Assembly: GCA_025128025.1 (NCBI GenBank)
Contig: JAHLYR010000066.1
Span: 1-64,000, forward strand
Reading direction: 5' to 3'
DNA: 64,000 nucleotides
Source of the DNA: Synechococcus sp. CS-1330
Lineage (GTDB): Bacteria; Cyanobacteriota; Cyanobacteriia; PCC-6307; Cyanobiaceae
Shown here: positions 46,036-56,325 of the stretch, piece by piece
How positions within the stretch are numbered: position 1 is the stretch's first letter
Layout: the number at the start of each line of letters is the position of its first letter
The notes under the pieces: generated by a model
Database searches by the model: none
Told to the model about the DNA's origin: nothing
Seen by the model: only the letters and a program-made list of their open reading frames with translations
Position numbers and translations under genes: made by a program

Positions 46036-47011
46036 TGCAACGATCACAGCTCCAATCGCCGTTGCCCCGGCGATCCGTCCCTCGGTGAAATTGCCGGCCT
46101 GGCTTGAAGTTGCCAAGCCCCGCCTCATACCGCTGCTGCTCGCCACCACCCTCGGTGGCATGGCCCTCAGCTCTGGCGATGCACCCTCTGCCAGCACGAT
46201 CATCTGCACCCTGGTGGGGGGCAGCCTGGCTTCGGCTGCGGCTGGTGTGCTCAATTGCCTTTGGGAACAGGATCTCGATGGGCGCATGCAGCGCACCAGC
46301 CGCCGTGCCCTGCCCTCTGGTCGCCTGGCCCAGCGTCAGGCCTTTGCCCTAGCCATTGGCCTCACCATCCTGTCGGTGGCAGTGCTGGTGGTCGGCGTTA
46401 ATCCGCTAGCTGCCAGCCTCTCCCTGCTGGGGCTCTGCAGCTATGTGCTGCTCTACACAGCCCTGCTCAAGCCGCGCACCAGTCAGAACATCGTGGTTGG
46501 CGGGGTGGCTGGCGCTATTCCGCCCTTGGTGGGAGCTGCCGCTGCCACAGGCTCCCTTGGCTGGGCTTCCTGGTGGTTGTTTGCCCTGGTGATGTTGTGG
46601 ACCCCAGCCCACTTCTGGGCCCTTGCCCTGCTGCTCAAGGACGACTACCGATCCGTGGGCATACCAATGCTGCCGGTGGTCAAGGGCGTGGCGGTTACGA
46701 CCCGGGCAATCAGCCATTACGCCTGGGCCACCGTTGGCTTGAGCCTGCTTGGGATCGTGGCGCTGCCAACGGGTGGCTTGCTGTATGGCTTGATGGTGCT
46801 GCCCTTTAACGCCCGCCTGCTGCAGCTGAGCTCCCAGCTACGCAGCCAGCCGGACGAACCCCAACGGGCCAAGGCCATGTTCCGCTGGTCGATTTTCTAT
46901 TTATTCGGCATCTGTGCGTTGCTTTTGTTGGCCCGTCTACCGCAGGCAGCCCTGCTGGGCCCCCAACTGTTCAACGTCCCCTTTGCTGCCTTGCCTACAT
47001 TGGTCGGCTGA
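46028..47011 (+). CDS. ctaB: Protohaem IX farnesyltransferase (haem O synthase)
   Basis: A 327-residue UbiA-superfamily prenyltransferase that adds farnesyl to haem B to give haem O. Motifs: [17 protein letters not shown], the first Asp-rich [48 protein letters not shown] with the second Asp motif. About seven to nine helices. It starts at ATG 46028 inside the ctaA 3' end, so the haem A genes are co-expressed. Confidence 0.95.
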   Translation: MVSATITAPIAVAPAIRPSVKLPAWLEVAKPRLIPLLLATTLGGMALSSGDAPSASTIICTLVGGSLASAAAGVLNCLWEQDLDGRMQRTSRRALPSGRLAQRQAFALAIGLTILSVAVLVVGVNPLAASLSLLGLCSYVLLYTALLKPRTSQNIVVGGVAGAIPPLVGAAAATGSLGWASWWLFALVMLWTPAHFWALALLLKDDYRSVGIPMLPVVKGVAVTTRAISHYAWATVGLSLLGIVALPTGGLLYGLMVLPFNARLLQLSSQLRSQPDEPQRAKAMFRWSIFYLFGICALLLLARLPQAALLGPQLFNVPFAALPTLVG

Positions 47012-47029
47012 TTGGAGCGGCTTGAGTCG

Positions 47030-48052
47030 GTGATCGAACTGCAGCAGCTCTGCAAGCGCTACGGGGGCAAAAAGGCGGCAACTGCCGTCGTTGCCCTCGA
47101 CAACCTTTCCCTGCAAGTGCCGGCCGGCAGCCTCTATGGCCTGCTGGGTCCTAACGGTGCCGGTAAGACGACCGCCTTGCGCATCCTTTGCACTCTGCTG
47201 GCTCCTGACAGCGGCAGCGTGCGGGTAGGTGGCGTTGATGCCCTGGCCGAGCCCCGGGCGGTGCGCCGCTTGTTGGGCTACGTGGCCCAGGAGGTGGCGA
47301 TCGACAAGATCCTTACCGGCCGCGAACTGCTGCAGCTGCAGGGCGATCTCTATCACCTGGTCCCAGCTGCGCGGAACCGGCGCATGGACGAGCTGATCGA
47401 GCTGCTCGGCATGGCCGACTGGATTGATCGGCGTTGCGGTAGCTACTCGGGTGGGATGCGGCGCCGGCTCGATCTGGCCGCTGGCCTGCTGCACAGCCCC
47501 CAGGTGCTGGTGCTCGATGAGCCCACCGTTGGTCTTGATATCGAGAGTCGCGCTGCGATCTGGTCCGTATTGCGCCAGCTGCGGGATGGCGGCACAACCG
47601 TGCTGCTTAGCAGCCACTACTTAGAGGAGGTTGATGCCCTGGCTGACCATCTGGCGATCATCGAGGCTGGCAAGGTCATCGCCGAGGGCGCTCCTGCTGT
47701 GCTCAAGGCCGCCTTGGGTGGCGATCGGGTGACCTTGAGGGTGCGCGAATTCAGTGATGCCGAGGAAGCTGAGCGGGTGCGCAGCCTGCTGCACGATTGC
47801 GCCGGGGTACGCCAGGTGGTGGTGAACCGGGCCCAGGGCTACTCCCTCAATCTGGTGATTGAGCACGACGGCGTTGTCGAGCAGCTGCGCCGCCAATTGG
47901 CGGCAGCCGACCTGCCGGTTTTCGCCCTCGCCCAGAGCCGCCCCAGCCTCGATGATGTCTATCTCCAGGCCACCGGCCGCACCCTGATGGACGCGGAGCT
48001 GGCGGTGGCCGGCAGCCGTGATCCCAAGGCTGAACGCAAAGCGAGCATGTGA
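47030..48052 (+). CDS. ABC exporter ATPase (DrrA-like)
   Basis: A 340-residue ATPase with Walker A GLLGPNGAGKTTAL, signature SGGMRRRLDLAAGL, Walker B VLVLDEPTVGLD, and a roughly 100-residue C-terminal extension typical of DrrA-type ATPases. GTG 47030 is the preferred start (VIELQQLCKRYGG); TTG 47012 is possible. It pairs with the ABC-2 permease through a TGATG overlap. In cyanobacteria this exporter often neighbours ctaAB; the cargo is unknown. Confidence 0.88.
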   Translation: MIELQQLCKRYGGKKAATAVVALDNLSLQVPAGSLYGLLGPNGAGKTTALRILCTLLAPDSGSVRVGGVDALAEPRAVRRLLGYVAQEVAIDKILTGRELLQLQGDLYHLVPAARNRRMDELIELLGMADWIDRRCGSYSGGMRRRLDLAAGLLHSPQVLVLDEPTVGLDIESRAAIWSVLRQLRDGGTTVLLSSHYLEEVDALADHLAIIEAGKVIAEGAPAVLKAALGGDRVTLRVREFSDAEEAERVRSLLHDCAGVRQVVVNRAQGYSLNLVIEHDGVVEQLRRQLAAADLPVFALAQSRPSLDDVYLQATGRTLMDAELAVAGSRDPKAERKASM

Positions 48053-48897
48053 TGACCACAACCCTTCCAGGCCCCCAACCCGAGGCATCCGCCTTGGCCG
48101 AGATCAGTCAAGAAACCCTGGCCCTCACTCGTCGTTTGTTCGTACAGCTGCAGCGCCGGCCTTCCACCTTGGTGGCGGGGGTGCTGCAGCCCCTGATCTG
48201 GCTGGTTTTGTTTGGCGCCCTGTTTGCCAAGGCTCCGGCGGGCCTGCTGCCTGGCGGCATCAGCTACGGCCGCTTCCTTGGCGCCGGTGTGATCGTGTTC
48301 ACGGCCTTCAGTGCGGCCCTGAACGCCGGCCTGCCGTTGATGTTTGACCGCGAATTCGGTTTCCTCAACCGGTTGCTGGTGGCGCCGCTGCGCTCGCGCA
48401 GCTCGATCGTGTTTGCTTCGGTGCTCTACATCACCACGCTGAGCTTGGTGCAGAGCCTGGCGATCATGGGCACTGCCGCTTTGCTGGGTTACGGCTGGCC
48501 TGGTGGCGCTGGGTTGCTGCTGGTATTGGTCACCTTGCTGTTGTTGGTTTTTGCAGTCACGGCCCTGAGTTTGGGGCTTGCTTTTGCACTACCAGGCCAC
48601 ATTGAGCTGATTGCGGTGATCTTTGTGGCCAACCTGCCCCTGCTGTTTGCCAGCACCGCTTTGGCTCCCTTGTCGTTCATGCCGGCCTGGCTGGGCTGGC
48701 TAGCGGCCCTGAATCCCCTTACCTTCGCGATAGAACCGATTCGTGCCGCCTATGCGGGACAGGTCTCTCTCACCGCAGTGGTGCTGGAGGCCCCCTATGG
48801 CCAGCTCAGCAGCGCCACCTGCCTAGGGGTGCTCGCCTTACTGGCCGCCGGGTTGTTCCTGCTGATTCGGCCGCTTTTGGACCGCAAGCTCACCTAG
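48052..48897 (+). CDS. ABC-2 type transporter permease
   Basis: A 281-residue membrane protein with about six hydrophobic segments and an extended cytoplasmic N-terminus. The ABC-2 family signature is in the region FGALFAKAPAGLLPGGISYGRF, then GFLNRLLVAPLRSRSSIVFA and LPLLFASTALAPLSFMPAWLGW. It forms an exporter with the upstream ATPase; substrate not known. Confidence 0.88.
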   Translation: MTTTLPGPQPEASALAEISQETLALTRRLFVQLQRRPSTLVAGVLQPLIWLVLFGALFAKAPAGLLPGGISYGRFLGAGVIVFTAFSAALNAGLPLMFDREFGFLNRLLVAPLRSRSSIVFASVLYITTLSLVQSLAIMGTAALLGYGWPGGAGLLLVLVTLLLLVFAVTALSLGLAFALPGHIELIAVIFVANLPLLFASTALAPLSFMPAWLGWLAALNPLTFAIEPIRAAYAGQVSLTAVVLEAPYGQLSSATCLGVLALLAAGLFLLIRPLLDRKLT

Positions 48898-48908
48898 CAA
48901 GTCCTTCC

Positions 48909-49298
48909 GTGACGCAGCCCTCCAGATTCCCACCGTCTGATCGTCCCGATTTAGGGGACCGCTTGCTGGCGGCGGTTGCAGAGCGGGATCAGGCCATGGC
49001 CCAGCGTCTGGTGCAGCAGTGGGCGCACCGCCGGGGGCTGGCGGCCCTCGAAGCCCTGATCGCCGGACCACTGTGCGTGGGCCAAGGAGTAGGGGCGGCT
49101 GAATGGCTGCGCTCCCAGGCTGGCCTGGAAACCAACCTTCAGCCCAGCATGCAACCAGCTGTGCTGGCCCTTGTGCAGGATGCCCTGGCTCCGGCAGCGA
49201 GCAATGCCGCTCCTGCTCCCTTCGCCCACGCTTCCCTACGGGCCTGGCTGCCGGATTCTGAAGAGCTCGATGACTTTGCCCTACCCCTGGCCAGCTGA
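48909..49298 (+). CDS. Hypothetical protein
   Basis: A 129-residue, Ala/Leu-rich protein starting at GTG 48909. It has no membrane segments. The first half reads as amphipathic helices (DRLLAAVAERDQAMAQRLVQQW); the C-terminus is acidic. I recognise no family. It is 11 bases after the exporter permease and ends where nanE begins, with 0 bases between, so it is probably in the same operon. Confidence 0.65.
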   Translation: MTQPSRFPPSDRPDLGDRLLAAVAERDQAMAQRLVQQWAHRRGLAALEALIAGPLCVGQGVGAAEWLRSQAGLETNLQPSMQPAVLALVQDALAPAASNAAPAPFAHASLRAWLPDSEELDDFALPLAS

Positions 49299-49973
49299 GT
49301 GAAACCCTCCGGTTTGATTGTGTCGGTGCAGGCCCCCGAGGGCTCACCGATGCGCGATCCCGATGTGATCGCAGCCATGGCTGATGCCAGTTTGCGCAAT
49401 GGTGCATCTGGGGTGCGTCTGGAAAGCCCAGAGCACATCGGCGCTGTTCGTCAGCGCTGCCCAACAGCCCTGATCGTGGGCCTATGGAAGCGCAGTTACC
49501 CAGACAGCTCGGTGTACATCACCCCTGGTTGGGAGGAGATTCGTGCCGTTTGGGCTGCTGGTGCCGATGTGGTGGCGATTGATGCCACCGAGCGCTATCG
49601 CCCCGGGGGTGAAAATTTGGAGGGTCTGATCGCCCGCGCCCAGCGGGAGCTTGGTGCTGCGCTGATGGCGGATGTGGACAGCGTTGCCAATGGCCTGCGT
49701 GCCGCCGAGCTGGGTTGCACCTGGGTCGGCACGACTCTTTATGGCTACACGGAGTCAACTTCAGGCCAGAAGCCACCAGCCTGGGATCTATTGCCCACGT
49801 TGCGGCAGCAATTACCCGCCGAGGTGAGCCTGATTTGCGAGGGGGGCATATCAAGCCCCCAGCAGGCCCGGCAAGCCCTCGACCTCGGCGCTGATGCCGT
49901 GGTTGTGGGCACGGCAATCACCGGGGTCGATTTGCAGGTTGCTGCCTATGTACGCAATGTGCTGGCCGGCTGA
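49299..49973 (+). CDS. nanE: N-acetylmannosamine-6-phosphate 2-epimerase-like protein
   Basis: A 224-residue TIM-barrel protein of the NanE family, which interconverts ManNAc-6-P and GlcNAc-6-P. The N-terminus KPSGLIVSVQAPEGSPMRDP, GVRLESPEHI, VGLWKRSYPDSSVYITP, DVVAIDATERYRPGG, ADVDSVANGL and CEGGISSPQQARQALDLGADAVVVGTAITG are all diagnostic. It starts at GTG 49299 directly after the unknown gene. No other sialic acid genes are nearby, so its metabolic setting is unclear. Confidence 0.9.
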   Translation: MKPSGLIVSVQAPEGSPMRDPDVIAAMADASLRNGASGVRLESPEHIGAVRQRCPTALIVGLWKRSYPDSSVYITPGWEEIRAVWAAGADVVAIDATERYRPGGENLEGLIARAQRELGAALMADVDSVANGLRAAELGCTWVGTTLYGYTESTSGQKPPAWDLLPTLRQQLPAEVSLICEGGISSPQQARQALDLGADAVVVGTAITGVDLQVAAYVRNVLAG

Positions 49974-49984
49974 GCAGCCTGGGA

Positions 49985-51670
<1,686 letters not shown>

Positions 51671-51789
51671 TCAGTGATGCCAGGGTCCCATAGCGGACCA
51701 CCGCCAGGCCAACGGAGCGGGGTGGGGAAAGCCGAATCAAGCTGCTGCTTGGGGCTACTGATTCGCTCCGGGCTCGATAGGGTTCAGCA

Positions 51790-52029
51790 ATGGAGGATTT
51801 GCTGCAAACAGCACTGCAAAGCGCGGACGAAGCCATTTCGCTGGATCCGGGCTCCACTGCGAACGCCATGGTGTTTGTGCTCGTGGCGGCTGCCGGGGTA
51901 TTGATGGCCTTGGTTTATGTGCCGGTGAGGCTGTTCCTGACAATCACCGCCCGCAGTCGCCGCCTGCGCTTGCTGCAGCGGATTCGCCGGCTGCGCGAGG
52001 AGTTGGCTCAGCCGCTCACAAGCTCTTAA
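51790..52029 (+). CDS. Small single-pass membrane protein, unknown
   Basis: A 79-residue protein. The N-terminal part is acidic ([12 protein letters not shown]); one hydrophobic helix spans about residues 26-50 ([20 protein letters not shown]), and a strongly basic C-terminal helix follows ([18 protein letters not shown]). I cannot name a family. It is divergent from groEL2 and its stop overlaps the fabG stop on the other strand. Confidence 0.65.
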   Translation: MEDLLQTALQSADEAISLDPGSTANAMVFVLVAAAGVLMALVYVPVRLFLTITARSRRLRLLQRIRRLREELAQPLTSS

Positions 52030-52778
52030 CGCATCACCATGCCGCCATCCACCTGCAGCACCTGGCCGGTGATGTAGGCAGCAGCTGGGTCGGCGGCCAA
52101 AAAGCGCACTGCACCGGCCACCTCGGCGGCGCTGCCCATCCTCCCCAGGGGAATCGCCCCCAGGATCGGTTCTTTGTCGAGTTCGGCGGTCATGTCGCTC
52201 TCGATGAAGCCCGGGGCAACGGCATTGACGGTGACCCCCCGAGCTGCAAATTCAGCCGCATTACTGCGGGTGAGGCCGATCACTCCGGCCTTGGCGGCGC
52301 TGTAGTTGGCCTGACCTGGATTTCCCATCAGGGCCACCACTGAGGTGATGTTGATGATGCGGCCGCTGCGGGCCTTGAGCATGGCCCGGCTCACAGCGCG
52401 GGTGCAGAGAAACACGCCGGTGAGATTGAGGTTAATAACGCTCTGCCAGTCGGCGGTTTTCATTCGCATCAGCAGGCCATCGCGGGTGATGCCGGCGTTG
52501 TTAACCAGCACGTCGAGCCGGCCGCCCCTAGCGAGCACCGCTTTGACCATGGCATCGACCTGCTCTTCATCGGCTACATCGGCCCGATGGCTCCAGGCTT
52601 CGCCTCCGGCAGCAGTGATCTCAGCTACGACCGCTTCGGCTGCATCTGGGGAGCTGGCGTAATTAACCACTACTTGGGCGCCGGCCGCTGCCAGATCAAG
52701 GGCTATGGCGCGGCCGATACCTCTGCTGGCACCGGTAACCAGGGCCACTTGGCCGGCCAGGGGGGCGGGGCTGGACAT
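52026..52778 (-). CDS. fabG: 3-oxoacyl-[acyl-carrier-protein] reductase
   Basis: A 250-residue SDR enzyme that reduces 3-oxoacyl-ACP with NADPH in fatty acid synthesis. It shows [20 protein letters not shown] (cofactor site), [14 protein letters not shown], the catalytic Ser/Tyr/Lys in [24 protein letters not shown], and [17 protein letters not shown] 52778 is preferred; ATG 52793 adds five residues. Confidence 0.95.
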   Translation of the reverse strand: MSSPAPLAGQVALVTGASRGIGRAIALDLAAAGAQVVVNYASSPDAAEAVVAEITAAGGEAWSHRADVADEEQVDAMVKAVLARGGRLDVLVNNAGITRDGLLMRMKTADWQSVINLNLTGVFLCTRAVSRAMLKARSGRIINITSVVALMGNPGQANYSAAKAGVIGLTRSNAAEFAARGVTVNAVAPGFIESDMTAELDKEPILGAIPLGRMGSAAEVAGAVRFLAADPAAAYITGQVLQVDGGMVMR

Positions 52779-52850
52779 CACTGCACTGGACATCGCGGCA
52801 CTGGGGTTTGTGGCGCTGATCGTATGGCCTGACTATCCCCCGAACCCCAA

Positions 52851-53687
52851 TTATCCCAGTCCCAGGGCGGCAAGCACCTCGGCGTCGCCTAGTTGGCTGA
52901 GCTTGGCGGCGCTGCCGAGGCCCTGCACCCCAGCACGGCTGGGCAGACTGGCTTCATCCCGGCCCAGGGCCACCAGCGGTAGACCGAGCAGTAGGGCCAA
53001 TTCGATCGTTACGGGGTCGCTGGCTAGCACCACATCGGCACTGGCGATCTGGGCGGCGCGCTTACGCATATCTCCACCCCGAGTGCCCGCCAAGGCCCGC
53101 AGGTTGGGCAGCTTGCTGCGGATCTTGGCGGGTAGGTCTTGCCATTGCTGGGCTGGCCAGTCGCCGCCAGCACCGGAGGGGGCCAGCAGCAGGGCCGGGC
53201 CATCGCCACTGGGTAGGGCCGCGCTGGCGGCCTCCAGGTCGGCCGGGGCGATCGGCAACCGGAATGACTCAGCCTCAAGCCGCACCCCGATGGGCCGAAG
53301 GAAGGCCTCAAAGGCCTGGTTAGCCCAGCCGCCCTCGATGGGGGTGATCCGCTCGGTGGCGGAGAAGCCACCGCTGGCCACCCGGGTGGGGATGTGGCTC
53401 ATAGACAGCATCAAATCCATCTGGCGGCTGGGCGCCAGGTTGAGGCTCACCTGAAAATCAGGCTCCCGCACCGAACCCATCAAGTTGGCCCAATCGGCAA
53501 GGGTTGCCTGCTCGTAGGTGAAGGGCATGGCCCGTTCCACGGCTGGATGCAGGGACCAAAGGGGCACCGCCGCTAACGGACAGACCACCTGGACGTCGGC
53601 ATGGAGTTGGTCGGCAACGGCGGCAACGGCGGCAAAACTCTGCAGCTGCTGGCTGCTGCCGCCCGGAATCAGAAACAGGGCGCGCAT
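52851..53687 (-). CDS. Glycosyltransferase family 9-like protein
   Basis: A 278-residue protein starting at ATG 53687 (MRALFLIPGGSSQQLQSFAAV). The pattern of an ADP-heptose:LPS heptosyltransferase-like fold is suggested by the N-terminal strand/helix, LLLAPSGAGGDWPAQQWQDLPAKI and ADVVLASDPVTIELALLLGLPLVALG. It is shorter than typical GT9 enzymes (about 340 residues). Cyanobacteria of this group often carry such proteins; substrate not known. The frame runs open upstream over the ispD start and is not coding there. Confidence 0.65.
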   Translation of the reverse strand: MRALFLIPGGSSQQLQSFAAVAAVADQLHADVQVVCPLAAVPLWSLHPAVERAMPFTYEQATLADWANLMGSVREPDFQVSLNLAPSRQMDLMLSMSHIPTRVASGGFSATERITPIEGGWANQAFEAFLRPIGVRLEAESFRLPIAPADLEAASAALPSGDGPALLLAPSGAGGDWPAQQWQDLPAKIRSKLPNLRALAGTRGGDMRKRAAQIASADVVLASDPVTIELALLLGLPLVALGRDEASLPSRAGVQGLGSAAKLSQLGDAEVLAALGLG

Positions 53688-53760
53688 CGCAGAGGACACA
53701 GGTTCGGCGGCCTGATTGTATGGATCAGATTCGGTTTGACCCGTCTCGCGGGAGTCGCTT

Positions 53761-54441
53761 GTGCATTTGCTGATCGCCGCAGCCGGCAGCGGCCGCCGCA
53801 TGGGGGCTACTGGCAACAAGCTGCTCTTGCCAGTGGCGGGGCGGTCGGTGCTGGCCTGGACCCTCGATGCGGCCCTCGCCTGCCCCGCCATCAGCTGGAT
53901 CGGCATCGTGGGCCAGCCCGTTGATGCCGGCGCGATCGCGGCGATTGTGGCTGAAGCTCAGCCAGACCGGCCGGTGCAGTGGATTGAGGGTGGTGACACC
54001 CGTCAGGAGTCGGTGAGCCGGGGGCTGGCGGCCCTGCCGGCAGCTGCTGGTGGGGTGCTGATCCACGACGGGGCTCGCTGTCTTGTCGAGCCGGAGCTGC
54101 TGGCCCGCTGTGCCGCTGCGGTGCAGCAAGGCGCAGCTGTGATCGCCGCCACCCCCGTAACCGACACGATCAAGCAGGTGGATGGAGCTGGCACCATCAC
54201 GGCCACCCCAGATCGCAGCTGGTTGTGGGCCGCCCAAACTCCCCAGGGCTTCCCGGTGCAGCAGCTGCGGGCTGCCCATGCAACCGCCACGGAGCAGGGC
54301 TGGAGCGTCACCGACGATGCGGCCCTGTTTGAGCGGCTGGGTTTGGCGGTGCAGGTGTTGGAGGCGCCTGCCTCCAACATCAAGCTCACCACCCCCTTCG
54401 ATCTCACCGTGGCAGAGGCGGTGCTTGCTTCGCGCTGCTGA
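53761..54441 (+). CDS. ispD: 2-C-methyl-D-erythritol 4-phosphate cytidylyltransferase
   Basis: A 226-residue enzyme of the MEP isoprenoid pathway that forms CDP-methylerythritol. It has the nucleotide loop [54 protein letters not shown], and [12 protein letters not shown]. It starts at GTG 53761. The last 38 bases overlap the convergent LD-carboxypeptidase gene. Confidence 0.95.
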   Translation: MHLLIAAAGSGRRMGATGNKLLLPVAGRSVLAWTLDAALACPAISWIGIVGQPVDAGAIAAIVAEAQPDRPVQWIEGGDTRQESVSRGLAALPAAAGGVLIHDGARCLVEPELLARCAAAVQQGAAVIAATPVTDTIKQVDGAGTITATPDRSWLWAAQTPQGFPVQQLRAAHATATEQGWSVTDDAALFERLGLAVQVLEAPASNIKLTTPFDLTVAEAVLASRC

Positions 54442-55333
54442 TCCGCAGCTGGCCGCTGCTGCCATCGAGCTCGGCCCAGGCACCTAGGGGTAGGGCCGCA
54501 TTGCCGACCCCATGACCAACGGGCAAGTTGCTCACCACGGGGATGCCGAGATCGCTTGTGCGCTCGCGCAGCACCTGCTCGAGGCTGAACCGATCTGCCT
54601 CGTCCGTGCTGTCATCGCAGTCTGTGAACTGCCCCAGGCCGATGCCGGCCAGCTGCTGCAGCCCACCGCCCAGCCGCCAGTGGGTGAGCATGCGCTCGAT
54701 TCGGTAAGGCGCTTCGCCCACGTCTTCGAGCACCAAGATGGCGCCGCGTAAATCCGGCAAATAGGGCGTACCCAGCAGGTGGGTGGCCACGGTGAGGTTG
54801 GCGGCCAGCAGGGGGCCTGCGGCGCTGCCGCCACACCAGCCCTCGCCCTGCAGGTCGAGCAGGGGTTCACCAAACAACAGGCACCGCAGCCGCTCCTGGC
54901 TCCAGGCGGGTTCGGCGGCCAGGGTGGTGAGCAGCGGCCCGTGGATGGCGCCTCCCTGCCCCTGGGCTACTTGGGCCCAGAGCAGGGAGGTGACGTCGGA
55001 GAAACCAAGCAGCCAGCGAGTTGGCAGGGCCAGGGGGGCTTCTAGCAACCGGGCCGCACCCCAGCCACCCCGCACACAGGCCAGCAGCTCGGCGCCCCGC
55101 CTGGCGGCCGCTTCCAGGTCGCCGCGGCGCTGTTTGTCTTGGCCGGCCAGATAGCCCCACTGGCGCCCGTGCAGAGACGTGCGCTCCACCTCCAGCCCCC
55201 AGCCCTCGAGTATGGCGATGCCCGCCTCCAGTCGCGCTAAGGCGTCGTCGCCCAGCAGGGCCGAGCTTGCCGCCACCAGCTGCACCCGATCCCCTGGCTG
55301 CAGCGGTGAGGGCTGACGTGTGACCTGGCTCAT
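54404..55333 (-). CDS. ldcA: LD-carboxypeptidase (S66)
   Basis: A 309-residue serine peptidase that removes the terminal D-Ala from tetrapeptides during peptidoglycan recycling. Catalytic residues are in [12 protein letters not shown] (Ser), [17 protein letters not shown] (Glu), and [16 protein letters not shown] (His). The start ATG 55333 overlaps the ubiA stop as ATGA. The 3' end overlaps ispD on the other strand by 38 bases. Confidence 0.9.
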   Translation of the reverse strand: MSQVTRQPSPLQPGDRVQLVAASSALLGDDALARLEAGIAILEGWGLEVERTSLHGRQWGYLAGQDKQRRGDLEAAARRGAELLACVRGGWGAARLLEAPLALPTRWLLGFSDVTSLLWAQVAQGQGGAIHGPLLTTLAAEPAWSQERLRCLLFGEPLLDLQGEGWCGGSAAGPLLAANLTVATHLLGTPYLPDLRGAILVLEDVGEAPYRIERMLTHWRLGGGLQQLAGIGLGQFTDCDDSTDEADRFSLEQVLRERTSDLGIPVVSNLPVGHGVGNAALPLGAWAELDGSSGQLRISSAKQAPPLPR

Positions 55334-56235
55334 GGCAGCTGCCCCAGCACCAGGGCAAGCAGCAGCAGCCCTCCCAGCTGCACCTGGCGGCTGAAGTGGC
55401 GGCCGTAGGCGGAGCGGGGCAGGTTGGGGCGGCGCAGCAGGGCGGCTTCGCGCTGCATGCCGGCGGTTGCCAGCAGACCCAATGGCCAGCTGATCCAGCC
55501 GCAACCCTGCAGGCCGGCGGCTAACCCCAGGGCCAGGGCGGCTAGTCCGTAGCTGATCGCCACCGCCAGGGGGGCCCGGCTGCCCAGGCTGAGGGCACTG
55601 CTGCGCACGCCGATGGCCCGGTCGTCATCCCGGTCTGCCATGGCGTACACCGTGTCGAAGCCGAAGGTCCAAAGCAAGGTGGCCAGCCACACCAGGGCCA
55701 GGGGCCAGCCGCCGGCCAGGGAGCCGGTGGCAGCGGCCCAGGGGATCAGCACCGCAAAGCCCCAGCAGAGGGCCAGCACCAGTTGGGGGTAACCAAACCA
55801 GCGTTTAGCAGAGGGGTAGAGCAGTACTGGCGGCAGGGCCGCGATTGCCAGCAGCAGGCAGAGGTTGCGACTGGAGGTGGGCAACCCCCACATCAGCACC
55901 AGCAGCACGGCCAAGGCGATGACCAGGCTGATCAGCAGCAGCCCTATCGCCTCGCCAACGCCAACGCGGCCATCGGCTAGGGGACGGCTGCGGGTGCGCT
56001 CCACTAAGGGGTCGATGCGGCGGTCCCAGAGGTCGTTGGCGATGCAGCCGGCCGCGCTCACCGCCAGTCCTCCCAGCACGATCAATCCCACCAACAGCGG
56101 CGCCGGTGGGGCGTTTGGGGTGAGCCAGAGGCTCCAGCCAGCTGGAATCAGCAGGATCAGGCGGCCACTGGGCTTGTGCCAGCGCACCAGCTCCAGCCAT
56201 GCGGCTAGACGGGTGCCGCGCTTCGAGTTGGCCAT
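55330..56235 (-). CDS. ubiA: 4-hydroxybenzoate polyprenyltransferase family enzyme
   Basis: A 301-residue membrane prenyltransferase with about eight helices. Asp-rich motifs: CIANDLWDRRIDPLVERTRSRPL and FDTVYAMADRDDDRAIGVRS. In cyanobacteria the homologue attaches the solanesyl chain to 4-hydroxybenzoate for plastoquinone. It starts at ATG 56235 and is coupled to ldcA by a 4-base overlap. Confidence 0.92.
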   Translation of the reverse strand: MANSKRGTRLAAWLELVRWHKPSGRLILLIPAGWSLWLTPNAPPAPLLVGLIVLGGLAVSAAGCIANDLWDRRIDPLVERTRSRPLADGRVGVGEAIGLLLISLVIALAVLLVLMWGLPTSSRNLCLLLAIAALPPVLLYPSAKRWFGYPQLVLALCWGFAVLIPWAAATGSLAGGWPLALVWLATLLWTFGFDTVYAMADRDDDRAIGVRSSALSLGSRAPLAVAISYGLAALALGLAAGLQGCGWISWPLGLLATAGMQREAALLRRPNLPRSAYGRHFSRQVQLGGLLLLALVLGQLP

Positions 56236-56325
56236 GCCCCCTTTTCGTCGTGCCGCACCCTAGGTGTGCCGGTGGGATGGGCCGTGGGTGGCAAAGTAGC
56301 GCCCCAGCGGCAGTTGCCGAGCTCG

